Part shown: positions 16,545 through 29,068 of the stretch, piece by piece
Numbering within the stretch: position 1 is the first letter of the stretch
Layout of the letters: each line of letters opens with the position of its first letter
NCBI GenBank assembly: GCA_026398875.1
Contig: JAPLSB010000019.1
Location: 496,001-560,000 of the forward strand
DNA length: 64,000 bases
Origin: Gammaproteobacteria bacterium
GTDB taxonomy: Bacteria; Pseudomonadota; Gammaproteobacteria; Nevskiales; Nevskiaceae
Direction of reading: 5' to 3'
The notes under the pieces: generated by a model
The model's input: the letters and a program-made list of their open reading frames with translations, nothing else
Databases searched by the model: none
Told to the model about the DNA's origin: nothing
Translations under genes and position numbers: made by a program

Positions 16545-17284
16545 GCGCTTGTTTCCGGACCAGTGGCCGACAGGAACAGCTCTTCGAGCGTCGAATCATC
16601 GGCGCCATAGCGGGCGCGAAGTTCATCGAGCGTGCCTTCGGCAATCAGCCGGCCGCTGCGGATCAGGCCGATCCGCGACGCCATCCGCTCGGCCACTTCG
16701 AGGATGTGCGTGGTGAACAGCACGGTCAGGCCATCGCGGACCAGCTGGCTCAGGAAGTCCTTGACGCGCCGGGCCGCCGCGACATCAAGACCGGTCAAGG
16801 GCTCGTCGAGGATCAGCAGCGCCGGGTCGTGGATCAAGGCACCAGCCAGGGTCAGCTTCTGCTGCATGCCGCGGGACAGGTTCTCGCAGTAGTTGCCGCG
16901 CGCGTCCCACAGGTCCAGCCAGCGCAGCAGTTCCTCGCCCTTCTTTTCCGCCACCCGGCCGTCGACACCCCAGAGCCCGGCCACGAACTCCAGGTACTCG
17001 GTGCAGCGCAGCTTGCCGTACAGCAGCGGCTCGTCCGGCAGGAAGGCCAGCCGCTGCTTGGCCGCGATCGGCTGCTTCACCAGGTCATGGCCGAGCACCT
17101 CGATGCTGCCACTATCCGGCTGCAGCAGGCCGGCGATCATCCTCAGCGTGGTGGTCTTGCCGGCGCCGTTGGCACCGAGCAGCGCATAGAACTCGCCGCG
17201 CTCGATGCGCATGTCGAGGCCGTCGACCGCCTGCTTGCCGTCGAAGGTTCGCGCGACGCCGCGTAGCTGCAGTGCAGCGGTCAT
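16541..17284 (-). CDS. ABC transporter ATP-binding protein
   Basis: The 247-aa nucleotide-binding subunit has Walker A GANGAGKTT (residues 37-45), a Q-loop, the signature NLSRGMQQK (LSGGQ variant), Walker B LLILDEPLTGLD and a switch histidine (LFTTHILEVAERM). These features are typical of ABC-2/drug or lipid exporter ATPases. It overlaps scpA upstream and the permease downstream by 4 bases each. It energises export by the adjacent permease. Confidence 0.9.
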   Translation of the reverse strand: MTAALQLRGVARTFDGKQAVDGLDMRIERGEFYALLGANGAGKTTTLRMIAGLLQPDSGSIEVLGHDLVKQPIAAKQRLAFLPDEPLLYGKLRCTEYLEFVAGLWGVDGRVAEKKGEELLRWLDLWDARGNYCENLSRGMQQKLTLAGALIHDPALLILDEPLTGLDVAAARRVKDFLSQLVRDGLTVLFTTHILEVAERMASRIGLIRSGRLIAEGTLDELRARYGADDSTLEELFLSATGPETSA

Positions 17285-18137
17285 GCGTCTTCCGCGAGCG
17301 CGGGCTCGGCGGAACCCGCCGCCGCGATCGTCACCGGCATGAACGGTCCGGCCTGGGTGATCTCCAGCATCGACGACTTGGCCAGTTCAAGGATCGCAAG
17401 CAGGCAGACGACGACACCGGCGCGGCCTTCGGCTAGATCGATCAGATCGACGAAGCGGATCGGGCCGTTGCGCACCCGGTCGAGCACCGAGCTCATGCGC
17501 TCGCGCACCGACAGCGGCTCACGGGCAATGGTGTGGCGAGTGAACAGCTCGGCTCTGAGCAGCACCTCGCGGAACGCCAGCATCAGCTCGCGAACGCCGG
17601 GCGGTGGCGGCGGACGGGCTTCGACGACCTTGTCCGGCCGTGCCTGCACGACGGCGATCTCGCGGCCGACGCGCGGCAGTGCATCGAGATTCTCGGCAGC
17701 GGTCTTGAAGCGCTCGTACTCCTGCAGCCGGCGCACCAGTTCCATGCGCGGATCGCCGCCGGTCTCGTCGTCATGCGCTGGCGGCTTCGGCAGCAGGATC
17801 CGCGACTTGATCTCGGCCAGCCAGGCCGCCATCACCAGGTACTCGGCCGCCAGCTCCAGGCGCAGTTCGCGCATCAGCCGGATGTACTCCATGTACTGCT
17901 GGGTGATCTTCAGCACCGGGATATCGAGGATGTCCAGGTTCTGCTTGCGGATCAGGTACAGCAGCAGGTCGAGCGGGCCTTCGAAGGTTTCGAGGAAAAC
18001 CTCCAGCGCATCCGGCGGGATGTACAGATCGCTCGGCAACTGCGACAGCCGCTCGCCGTTGACCAGCGGTACGCGGGTCTCTGCGGCAGCAGGCGCTTCG
18101 TCCGCCGCAGCCTCGGCCGGGAACAGGTCCGGCTCGC

Positions 18138-18141
<4 letters not shown>
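17281..18141 (-). CDS. scpA: Segregation and condensation protein A
   Basis: This 286-aa kleisin subunit of the SMC-ScpAB complex has the classic motif [20 protein letters not shown] (about residues 48-67) followed by [19 protein letters not shown]. The C-terminal winged helix that binds the SMC head is near 210-270. The N-terminus carries an acidic, Ala-rich extension of about 40 residues. It overlaps trpS upstream and the ABC ATPase downstream by 4 bases each. Confidence 0.94.
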
Positions 18142-19142
<1,001 letters not shown>

Positions 19143-19162
19143 CGGTCGGGAAACGGGAGGGT

Positions 19163-19825
19163 TCAGAAAAGGGTGACGATCATCGAGATCAGGCCGAGCA
19201 TCAGGCTGATCAGCGGGGTCATGATCGCGCCGAGCACGCCGACGAACGCCAGCAGCAGGATGATCGGAAAGGTGTACGGCTGCAGGCTTTCGAGCTGCTG
19301 TGCCGGCTTCGGCGGCAGCGTCACCAGCAGCATCCGGCCGACGTCGAACGGCGGCAGCGGCAACAGGTTCAGCACCAGGAAGCTCAGGTTGAAGCTGATG
19401 CCGAGTTGCGCCATCAGATGCACGCCAAGGCCCACGCCTTCGCTGGCACCGTAAGTGAACTTGAAGACGAAGGCCCAGGCCAGCGCCATCCCGAAATTGG
19501 CGCCCAGACCGGCCGCTGCGACCTTGATCGCCCCGCCCTTCGGGTCACGGAAATTGCGCTCGGAGATCGGCACGAACTTCGGCCAGCCGATCAGAAAGCC
19601 GCCAAGGCCAGCCTGACTCAGCGCGATGAACACGCCGGGCAGCACCAGCGTGCCGATCGGATCGACATGCTTCAACGGGTTCAGGCTGATGCGGTCGTAC
19701 TGCTTGCCGGTCGTGTCGCCAAGCATCAGGGCGACGCGGCCACGGGCAATTTCACGAACGGTAAGAGCCAGCACCAGCGGCAGCAGCGAAACGGCCAGCC
19801 GCTGAAAGAGATCGAGAGAGTCCAT
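19163..19825 (-). CDS. Site-2 protease family protein with degenerate zinc motif
   Basis: This 220-aa membrane protein matches the M50/S2P group found next to trp[20 protein letters not shown] and [17 protein letters not shown] are family hallmarks, and four to six membrane segments are visible. The metalloprotease motif HExxH, expected at residues 24-28, reads REIAR (codons CGT GAA ATT GCC CGT). Both zinc-binding histidines are arginine, each a single base change from CAT. The third ligand region keeps Asp (D161) but reads PPFDVGR where PPLDGGR is usual. It is therefore probably an inactive pseudoprotease. The frame is intact and conserved outside the motif. Confidence 0.85.
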   Translation of the reverse strand: MDSLDLFQRLAVSLLPLVLALTVREIARGRVALMLGDTTGKQYDRISLNPLKHVDPIGTLVLPGVFIALSQAGLGGFLIGWPKFVPISERNFRDPKGGAIKVAAAGLGANFGMALAWAFVFKFTYGASEGVGLGVHLMAQLGISFNLSFLVLNLLPLPPFDVGRMLLVTLPPKPAQQLESLQPYTFPIILLLAFVGVLGAIMTPLISLMLGLISMIVTLF

Positions 19826-19863
19826 CGGCCGATTATACCGGTCGGCTCCCGGCCAACCGCCGC

Positions 19864-20499
19864 TCAGTCCGCCGCCAGCCCCAGCATCGAGACATCACCC
19901 TTGCCCTGGCGCAGCAGCACCGGCGCTGCGCCGGTCAGGTCGAGCACGGTAGTCGGTTCGGTGCCGCAGTTGCCGGCGTCAAGCACCAGATCGACCGAGC
20001 GCTCAAGCCGGGCGCGGTCTTCGTCGAGATCGTTGAGCGGCTGATCCTCGTCCGGCCATTGCAGCGTGCAGCTCAGCAGCGGCTCGCCGATCAGCTCCAG
20101 CAGCGCCGAAGTCACCTTGTGCTGCGGCACGCGGATGCCGATGGTCTTGCGCTTTTCGTGCTGGACGCGGCGCGGCAGTTCCTTGGTCGCTTCGAGCACG
20201 AAGGTGTACGGACCCGGCGTCAGCTGCTTGAGCAGCCGGAACTGCCAGTTGTCGACGCGCGCATAGGTGGCGATCTCGGACAGATCGCGACAAACCAGCG
20301 TGAACTGATGATGGCGATCGAATTCGCGCAGGCCGCGAATACGCTCGGCGGCGTCGCGGTCGCCAAGCCGGCAGCCGAAGGCGTAGCAGGAGTCGGTCGG
20401 GTAAGCGATCACCGCGCCCTGGCGGACGCGGTCGGCCGCCCGCTGCAGCCAGCGGCGCTGAGGATCGACGGGGTGCAGCTCAAGCCATTCGGATGCCAT
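19864..20499 (-). CDS. YciO-type Sua5/YrdC domain protein
   Basis: The 211-aa single-domain protein of the TsaC/Sua5/YrdC superfamily has AVIAYPTDSCYAFGCRLGD (about residues 29-47) and HHQFTLVCRDLSEI as the nucleotide-binding core, plus KRKTIGIRVPQHKV. TsaC makes threonylcarbamoyl-AMP for tRNA t6A; the YciO subfamily is related but its role is less certain. Neighbours (site-2 protease, trpS, scpA) match the usual yciO location, not that of tsaC, so I prefer YciO. It is divergent from yciB. Confidence 0.85.
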   Translation of the reverse strand: MASEWLELHPVDPQRRWLQRAADRVRQGAVIAYPTDSCYAFGCRLGDRDAAERIRGLREFDRHHQFTLVCRDLSEIATYARVDNWQFRLLKQLTPGPYTFVLEATKELPRRVQHEKRKTIGIRVPQHKVTSALLELIGEPLLSCTLQWPDEDQPLNDLDEDRARLERSVDLVLDAGNCGTEPTTVLDLTGAAPVLLRQGKGDVSMLGLAAD

Positions 20500-20544
20500 G
20501 CCGGCATTGTCCCACGCCTGTGTTGCAAGGCGACGCCCGGCCCG

Positions 20545-20572
20545 ATGACGCGGCAGACCGCGTGGCTATAAT
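20545..20572 (+). promoter_or_regulatory. Promoter for yciB-bolA
   Basis: A perfect -10 box TATAAT (20567-20572) with ATGACG (20545-20550) 16 bases upstream, 50 bases before the yciB ATG, in the divergent gap with yciO. The -35 matches TTGACA at four of six positions. Confidence 0.55.
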
Positions 20573-20621
20573 CCGGCCCAATCGCGGTTGTCCGACCGCT
20601 GCCTGAGTGTCTGCCGCAGCC

Positions 20622-21173
20622 ATGAATGCCGTGCTTGATCTGATTCCCGCCATCCTGTTCTTTGCGGCGTACAAGCTGTACGACCTGTTCACGGCGACCG
20701 CAGTGCTGGTCGTGGCGCTGCTGGTGATGGTGCTGCTGACCTGGGTACGCACCCGCAAGCTGCCGAAGCTGCAGCTGGCCACGGCGCTGGTCGCGACCGT
20801 GCTTGGTGGCATGACGCTGTGGTTCCGCGATCCGACCTTCATCCTGTTCAAGCCGACGGCGATCTACGGCGCGTTCGCAATCGCCCTGCTCGGCAGCCAC
20901 GTGATCGGCGACAAGGTGCTGATGCAGCGCATCCCGCAGAAAGCGCTGGCGATGCCCGATGCCATGTGGCGGCGCATCAATCTGGCCTGGGCGCTGTTCT
21001 TCGTGTTCTGCGCCGTGCTCAATGTCTACGTGGCGCTGAACTTCAGCGAAGCGGTCTGGGTGAAGGTCAAGGTGTTCGGCTTCACCGCGCTGATGTTCGT
21101 GTTCATGCTCGCGCACATCCCGTTCATTTCCCGCTACCTCGTCGATCCCGCCACCGATGCCGCTCCGCGTTGA
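20622..21173 (+). CDS. yciB: Inner membrane septation protein YciB/IspZ
   Basis: The 183-aa protein has five predicted membrane helices (starting LDLIPAILFFAAYKLYD; then TALVATVLGG, IYGAFAIALLGSHVIG, LAWALFFVFCAVLNVYVAL, VFGFTALMFVFMLAHIPF). Family marks are the DLIPAILFF start, GGMTLWFRDPTFILFKPTAI and the C-terminal helix. YciB affects cell-envelope integrity and division. I use the ATG at 20622; an upstream in-frame GTG at 20607 lacks family support. Its end overlaps bolA by 17 bases, implying coupling. Confidence 0.92.
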   Translation: MNAVLDLIPAILFFAAYKLYDLFTATAVLVVALLVMVLLTWVRTRKLPKLQLATALVATVLGGMTLWFRDPTFILFKPTAIYGAFAIALLGSHVIGDKVLMQRIPQKALAMPDAMWRRINLAWALFFVFCAVLNVYVALNFSEAVWVKVKVFGFTALMFVFMLAHIPFISRYLVDPATDAAPR

Positions 21174-21429
21174 CAACATCCGCCAGACGCTCGAAGCCGT
21201 CCTGGCCCCGACCCGCCTCGACATCGAGGATGACAGCCATCGCCATGCCGGCCATGCCGGTGCCAAGGGCGGTGGCCACTACCGGGTCTATGTGGTGTCC
21301 GCCAAGTTCAGCGGCCGCACGCTGATCGCCCGGCACCGGATGATCTATGAGGCGTTGGCCGAGCAGATGAAGGGCGATATCCACGCGCTGTCGATTGTCG
21401 CCAAGGCGCCAGAAGAAGCGGCGGAATAG
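21157..21429 (+). CDS. bolA: BolA family protein
   Basis: The 90-aa BolA/IbaG-type protein shows the BolA fold in IRQTLEAVLAPTRLDIEDDSHRHAGH with a His-rich loop, then FSGRTLIARHRMIYEALAEQM. BolA proteins partner monothiol glutaredoxins in iron-sulfur handling and influence morphology and stress transcription. The conserved FxGxxxxxRHRxIYxxL pattern is clear. Its start is nested in the end of yciB. Confidence 0.88.
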   Translation: MPLRVDNIRQTLEAVLAPTRLDIEDDSHRHAGHAGAKGGGHYRVYVVSAKFSGRTLIARHRMIYEALAEQMKGDIHALSIVAKAPEEAAE

Positions 21430-21456
21430 CCGTCGGGCCTGTCTCAAGACAGTCAG

Positions 21457-21543
21457 CTCACGCGAAGGCGCGACGACAGCAAGCGCCCCTCGTTTCAAAA
21501 CTTCGGTGTTGCTGTTCTTAGCGTCTTTGCGCCTTTGCGTGAG
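21457..21543. repeat. Long imperfect inverted repeat between bolA and ligA
   Basis: Arms CTCACGCGAAGGCGC (21457-21471) and GCGCCTTTGCGTGAG (21529-21543) pair over 15 bp with one mismatch. The inner sequences (ACAGCAA at 21476-21482 and TTGCTGT at 21509-21515) pair as well, giving a large cruciform-like structure. It fills the convergent gap and could be a bidirectional 3' structure. The right arm resembles a widespread 'GCGTCTTTGCG' repeat known to me from other proteobacteria. Confidence 0.55.
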
Positions 21544-21561
21544 ACCGCTACGGCAAGACTG

Positions 21562-24403
<2,842 letters not shown>

Positions 24404-24458
24404 CGTTTCGCCTTAGCCCCTGAAATCTTCTCGATTGGTCTGTCCGCTACCCCGACGC

Positions 24459-27400
24459 TCAAGTCGTCCGGGATTCCGCTGCCTCTTCCGCCGTGCCAAC
24501 CATGGCCACGGCCTGCTGCACGTCGACGCTGACCAGGCGGGAAACACCTGGCTCCTGCATCGTCACGCCATGAAGGTGCTCGGCCAGCTCCATCGTGATC
24601 TTGTTGTGCGTGATGATAATGAATTGAACGCCCTGCGACATTTCCCTGACCACCTCGCAGAAGCGGCCGACGTTGGCGTCGTCGAGCGGCGCATCGACTT
24701 CGTCCATCAGGCAGAACGGCGCCGGGTTGAGCTGGAACAGGGCCAGCAGCAGCGCCACTGCCGTCATTGCCTTTTCGCCACCCGACAGCAGCTGGATCGT
24801 TGAATTGCGCTTGCCCGGCGGCCGGGCCATGACCTTGACGCCGCGGTTCAGCACGGTGGCCGTTTCGCCTTCCGGCGCATCGCCGGTCAGTTCCAGATAG
24901 GCCTCTCCGCCGCCGAACAACTGCGGAAAGCGTGCCTTGAAGATGTCGTTGACCTGATCGAACGTGGTCTTGAAGCGGTCGGTGGTTTCGCGATCGAGCT
25001 GCGCCATCGCGTCTTCGAGCGTGGTCAATGCAGCGCTGACATCGGCATGCTGCGTGTCGATGTAGGCAGCGCGCTCGCGCCCTTCCTCCAGTTCCTGGAT
25101 CGCGGCGAGATTGATCGCGCCCAGACGGTCGATACGCCGGCCAATCGCCGCCAACTTCTCTTCCCAAAGTTCGATCGGCAGGTTGCCGTTGGCGTCCGGG
25201 GTCAGATACTCGGCCAGCTCTTCGCGGCTGAATCCGGTTTCGCTGAACTGCGTCTCCGCCACTTCGCGGCGCGCGCGCAGATTCTCGAACTCCAGACGCG
25301 CGGACTGCAGCCGCTCCTGCGCGGCTTCCTTGCGCGACTCGGTGGCGCGCAGGGCGCGGATGTTCTCGTTCTGGGCGGCTTCGGCTGCGGTCAGCTGTTC
25401 GCGCGACGTCCGCAAGCGTTCACGAGCAGCGCCGACCGCGGTCCGCGCCGCCTCGACCTCGGCGGTCTTGGCAACGATCGGCGCATCCAGCTCTTCGCCG
25501 GCGACCCGCCGTGTCTCAAGGGCGTCGACCAGCGCCTCGCGCTGCTCGGCCAGCGAATGCAGCGCCTGGTTCGCCGCCGCCAGGGCACTGTTCTGGCTGG
25601 CCAGCTGAACCTGCGCCTGATTGCGTTGCTGGCTGGCCTGCGCCTGAGCCGAGCGCGCCTGATTGAGCAGATCGCGACTGGCGGCCAGCAGGCGGCTGCG
25701 CTCGGCGCGCTCCTGACGCAGACGCTCGGCGCTGTCTTCGAGATCGCCAAGCCGAGCACGCGCCTCGTCAAGCTCTTCCGCCTGCTGCTGGCGTTGTGCG
25801 GCCAGCGCCTCGAGTTCCTGGCTCAGGCTGCGAATCCGGGTTTCGGTCTGCTCCAGCCGGACCGCTTGCGCCTGCCGATGCGCAAGCCGCTGACCGTGAC
25901 GACTGCGGGTCTGGTCGAAACGTGCGGCGACGGCACGGCGCTCGTTATCGAGCTGCACACGACGGGTGTTCATCTCGGTCAGCCGCTGCTCGCCGTCGCG
26001 AACCTTAACGGTCAGCTCCTCGACCGAGGCCTTCAACTGCTTCAGCAGCAGACCGCGGGCAATGACGCCGCTGTGCTGGGGATCGAGCTTCGGATAGCGG
26101 ATCCACGCGCGACCACGCCAGACGCCGTCGGCGGTGATCACCGATTCCCCGGCCGGAAGGCTCATCGCGATACGTGCCGCTTCGTCCGCCGATGCCGCGG
26201 CGTGCACGCCGGACAACCAGTCGATCACGGCGGCCGGGCCGGTGACGCGCGCAGCGAGCGTGCCGGACTGCCCGGCACTGCCCAGCTCGGCATGCAGCAC
26301 GGTGGCACCGGACTTCGGCCCCGCAGGGGTCTGCGCCGACAGCCAGTCGGGCAGCAATGGAGCCTGCAGCAAGCCGCTCAAGACGTGTTCGACCGCCGCT
26401 TCCCAGCCGGCTTCGACCTGCAGCGCCGAATTCAGCCGCGGCAGGTTTGCCCAGCCGTTGCTGCGCAGCCAGTGGCCGAGGTCGGCGTCGTCCTCGCGCA
26501 AGGCCGCCTGCTGCAGCGTTTCCAGCGACGCCTGACGCCCACGCGCGCTCTGCAGGGCCTGACGCGCTTCGTGCAATCCGGATTCGACCGCATTGCGCTG
26601 CTCGCGCGCAGCCTGCAGTTCGGCATCGACGTCCTGCAGTCGCGATTGCGCCTCGGCAAGCTCCTCGTCGAGGGTGGCCAGTTCAATGTCGACTTCGTTC
26701 AGCGAATCACGAATCGGTGCCGAATCGAGTGCGGCGCGTTCGCCAGTGACGCGACGCAGCCGCTCTTCCAGCTGCTGCAGTCCGCGCTCCTGACTCTGCA
26801 CGCGAACCCGCTCGCCTTCGGCCGCGAGCATCGGCGCCTGCGAGCGCTGCGAGAACTCCTCCCAGCGGCTCTGCTGTTCCGCCACCTTTGCTTCTGATGC
26901 AGCCAGTGACTCCTGCTGTTCCTGCTCGCGCGCCTCAGCCTCGTTGGCGCGCGCTTGCGCGGCCGCAGCGGCCTGCGTCAGCGATTGGTGCCGGAGCTGC
27001 TCCTGATCGCGCCGACGCGTCAGCTCGAATAGCTGTGCTTCCAGCTGTTCGAGTTCGCGGACACGCAGGTTCTTCAATTCCCGGGCGTGCGCCAGGTTCT
27101 GTTCGTGACGGGCCAGCGTGCTTTCGGTTTCGAACACCTGCGCCTGTTCGGTGTTCAGGGCACTGCCGGCCTCACGCACCCGGAGGTCGGCAGCGTCGCG
27201 CGCCGACTCGGCCGAGACCACGGCGGCGCGCGCCTCGTCGAGCGCTTCATCAAGTGCTGCGATCGACGCTTCCTGTGCCGAGCCTTGGGATTCGAGCGCA
27301 CGCAGCCGCAGCAGCAGCACTTCCGCTTTCAGCTGGCGCTCTTCTTCCTTGAATTGCTTGTACTTTTCAGCGTTCGCCGCCTGCTTCGCCAGCACCTCCA

Positions 27401-28016
27401 GCCTTGCCCGAAGTTCGCCTTGCAGGTCATTGAGACGACTCAGGTTTTCCCGTGTCTGCTTGATGCGCGACTCGGTTTCCCGGCGGCGCTCCTTGTACTT
27501 GGAGATGCCGGCCGCTTCCTCGAGCAGCTGGCGCAGCTCCTCCGGCTTGGCCTCGACCATCCGCGAAACCATGCCCTGCTCGATGATCGCGTACTGGTTC
27601 TTGCCGCCAAGGCCGGTGCCGAGAAACAGATCGGTGACATCACGCTTCAGGCACTTGGTGCCGTTGAGGTAGTACTGGCTGCCGCCGTCGCGCGTCAGTT
27701 CGCGCTTCACCGCCAGTTCGGCATAGGCAGCGAACGGCCCGGTGACCTGGAAATCGCTGTTGTCGAAGGTCAGTTCGACGCTCGCACGTCCAGCCGGCTT
27801 GCGGCTGCGCGAGCCATTGAAGATCACGTCCTCGGAATCGGCGCCGCGAAGGTTCTTGATGCTGGCCTCGCCCAGCACCCAGCGCACGGCATCGATCAGG
27901 TTCGACTTTCCGCAGCCGTTCGGGCCGACCACCGATGTCAGACGTGATGGCAGCGGCAAGCTGGTCGGGTCGACGAACGACTTGAACCCGGCGAGTTTGA
28001 TTCCGGATAAACGCAT
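24459..28016 (-). CDS. smc: Chromosome segregation ATPase SMC
   Basis: The 1185-aa protein has the full SMC plan: N-terminal Walker A GPNGCGKSN (residues 32-40) in KLAGFKSFVDPTSLPLPSR..., a first coiled coil rich in Glu/Arg/Ala/Leu (about 165-500), a hinge (about 510-670), a second coiled coil, then the signature LLSGGEKAMTAVALL and Walker B FCLMDEVDAPLDD near the C-terminus. It compacts and resolves chromosomes with ScpA and ScpB, both in this window. This lineage therefore uses SMC-ScpAB rather than only MukBEF. Confidence 0.97.
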   Translation of the reverse strand: MRLSGIKLAGFKSFVDPTSLPLPSRLTSVVGPNGCGKSNLIDAVRWVLGEASIKNLRGADSEDVIFNGSRSRKPAGRASVELTFDNSDFQVTGPFAAYAELAVKRELTRDGGSQYYLNGTKCLKRDVTDLFLGTGLGGKNQYAIIEQGMVSRMVEAKPEELRQLLEEAAGISKYKERRRETESRIKQTRENLSRLNDLQGELRARLEVLAKQAANAEKYKQFKEEERQLKAEVLLLRLRALESQGSAQEASIAALDEALDEARAAVVSAESARDAADLRVREAGSALNTEQAQVFETESTLARHEQNLAHARELKNLRVRELEQLEAQLFELTRRRDQEQLRHQSLTQAAAAAQARANEAEAREQEQQESLAASEAKVAEQQSRWEEFSQRSQAPMLAAEGERVRVQSQERGLQQLEERLRRVTGERAALDSAPIRDSLNEVDIELATLDEELAEAQSRLQDVDAELQAAREQRNAVESGLHEARQALQSARGRQASLETLQQAALREDDADLGHWLRSNGWANLPRLNSALQVEAGWEAAVEHVLSGLLQAPLLPDWLSAQTPAGPKSGATVLHAELGSAGQSGTLAARVTGPAAVIDWLSGVHAAASADEAARIAMSLPAGESVITADGVWRGRAWIRYPKLDPQHSGVIARGLLLKQLKASVEELTVKVRDGEQRLTEMNTRRVQLDNERRAVAARFDQTRSRHGQRLAHRQAQAVRLEQTETRIRSLSQELEALAAQRQQQAEELDEARARLGDLEDSAERLRQERAERSRLLAASRDLLNQARSAQAQASQQRNQAQVQLASQNSALAAANQALHSLAEQREALVDALETRRVAGEELDAPIVAKTAEVEAARTAVGAARERLRTSREQLTAAEAAQNENIRALRATESRKEAAQERLQSARLEFENLRARREVAETQFSETGFSREELAEYLTPDANGNLPIELWEEKLAAIGRRIDRLGAINLAAIQELEEGRERAAYIDTQHADVSAALTTLEDAMAQLDRETTDRFKTTFDQVNDIFKARFPQLFGGGEAYLELTGDAPEGETATVLNRGVKVMARPPGKRNSTIQLLSGGEKAMTAVALLLALFQLNPAPFCLMDEVDAPLDDANVGRFCEVVREMSQGVQFIIITHNKITMELAEHLHGVTMQEPGVSRLVSVDVQQAVAMVGTAEEAAESRTT

Positions 28017-28180
28017 TGACGAAGGATTTCGGAGAAATGGACAGGGCGACCGCCCGTCGCTCGGGCGCCGCAGTTTAAGGGATGGCGCCGGATCGCAGGC
28101 CGCCGCCGCGATTCGGGCCGTCGGTGTTGGTCGTCATTTGCGACAATATCGCCGTCAATCTCTCAACCACACCCACAAGC

Positions 28181-28606
28181 ATGTCCACCAAGCCATCGAA
28201 AGCGCTGGAAAACTTTCCCAATCCGAACCCGGGTCGTGATTTCTTGATCCGCATGCGGATGCCGGAGTTCACGTGCCTGTGCCCGAAAACCGGCCAGCCG
28301 GACTTCGCGACGCTGTACCTCGAGTACATCCCCGAAGCGCTGTGCGTCGAACTCAAGTCGCTGAAGCTGTATCTCTGGAGCTATCGCGACGAAGGCGCGT
28401 TCCACGAAGCCGTGACCAATCGCATCCTCGATGATCTGGTGGCGGTCACGCAGCCGCGCTTCATGCGCCTGACGGCTGACTGGTATGTGCGCGGCGGCGT
28501 CTATACCCATGTGACGGTGGAACATCGTGCACCGGGCTGGCAGCCAGCCTTTGCCGAGACGGTGCAATTGCCGCCGGCGATGTGGCAAGGCTTCCAGGGA
28601 CACTGA
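28181..28606 (+). CDS. queF: NADPH-dependent preQ0 reductase QueF (short type)
   Basis: The 141-aa single-domain QueF reduces preQ0 to preQ1 in queuosine synthesis. The catalytic segment [13 protein letters not shown] carries the thioimide-forming Cys (second Cys, in CPKTGQPD) and the proton-donor Asp. The E(L)KSLK motif follows as [15 protein letters not shown] use the ATG at 28181, where the conserved N-terminus [15 protein letters not shown] begins; an open frame extends upstream to 28082 without support. It is divergent from smc. I saw no preQ1 riboswitch in the 164-base leader. Confidence 0.94.
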   Translation: MSTKPSKALENFPNPNPGRDFLIRMRMPEFTCLCPKTGQPDFATLYLEYIPEALCVELKSLKLYLWSYRDEGAFHEAVTNRILDDLVAVTQPRFMRLTADWYVRGGVYTHVTVEHRAPGWQPAFAETVQLPPAMWQGFQGH

Positions 28607-28618
28607 AGCGCGGCCCGG

Positions 28619-28645
28619 GCCCCGTGCGCGAAGCACGGGGCTTTT
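28619..28645 (+). terminator. Intrinsic terminator of queF
   Basis: GCCCCGTGC (28619-28627), loop GCGAA, GCACGGGGC (28633-28641), then TTTT: a 9-bp GC-rich stem with a short U-tract, 13 bases after the queF stop and ending 3 bases before the convergent gene's stop. Confidence 0.8.
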
Positions 28646-28647
28646 GA

Positions 28648-28962
28648 TCAATCGATCGGGTCAAGCCGATCGTCGTGCGGCGTCAGGAAGATTGGCGGCC
28701 AGGTGTCTTCAACTGCATCCATCAGCCGCTCGAAGGCATCGGGGAAAATCGGTTCGAGCGTGCCGACACGCTCGTAGGTCGCCCGATTCGGCCATTGTGC
28801 GTAGGCCATCCAGGTGCCTTGCTCGGAGCGATGCAGACGTGAGCCAAGCGCGCCGCGTTGCGCTTTCAGCGCATCGCTCATGTCCGTCCACGCTGTCACG
28901 AACTGCCGGATCTTGCCCGGCTTGACCTGCCATTGGTACAGCACGGCAAAACCGACTTTCAT
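28648..28962 (-). CDS. Antibiotic biosynthesis monooxygenase (ABM) domain protein
   Basis: This 104-aa protein has the dimeric alpha-beta barrel look of the ABM family: FAVLYQWQVKPGKIRQFVTAW at the N-terminus, a central helix (WTDMSDALKAQRG) and 'GTWMAYAQWPNRATYE'. Members include cofactor-independent monooxygenases and many proteins of unknown role. No neighbour suggests a substrate. It converges with queF and is divergent from gluQ. Confidence 0.75.
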   Translation of the reverse strand: MKVGFAVLYQWQVKPGKIRQFVTAWTDMSDALKAQRGALGSRLHRSEQGTWMAYAQWPNRATYERVGTLEPIFPDAFERLMDAVEDTWPPIFLTPHDDRLDPID

Positions 28963-29068
28963 CTGCGAGCGAATGGTTCAGGTGCAAGGACGAAGGGATC
29001 AGATGTCGAGTCGCTGCTTGAGTCGGTGACAATGACAACGCCAGCAGTGTACTGAACGAATCTCGCCA

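Noticed and set aside
28017..28180. PreQ1 riboswitch in the queF leader
   Set aside because: I looked for the short pseudoknot-forming stem and A-rich tail before the queF ATG and saw none.
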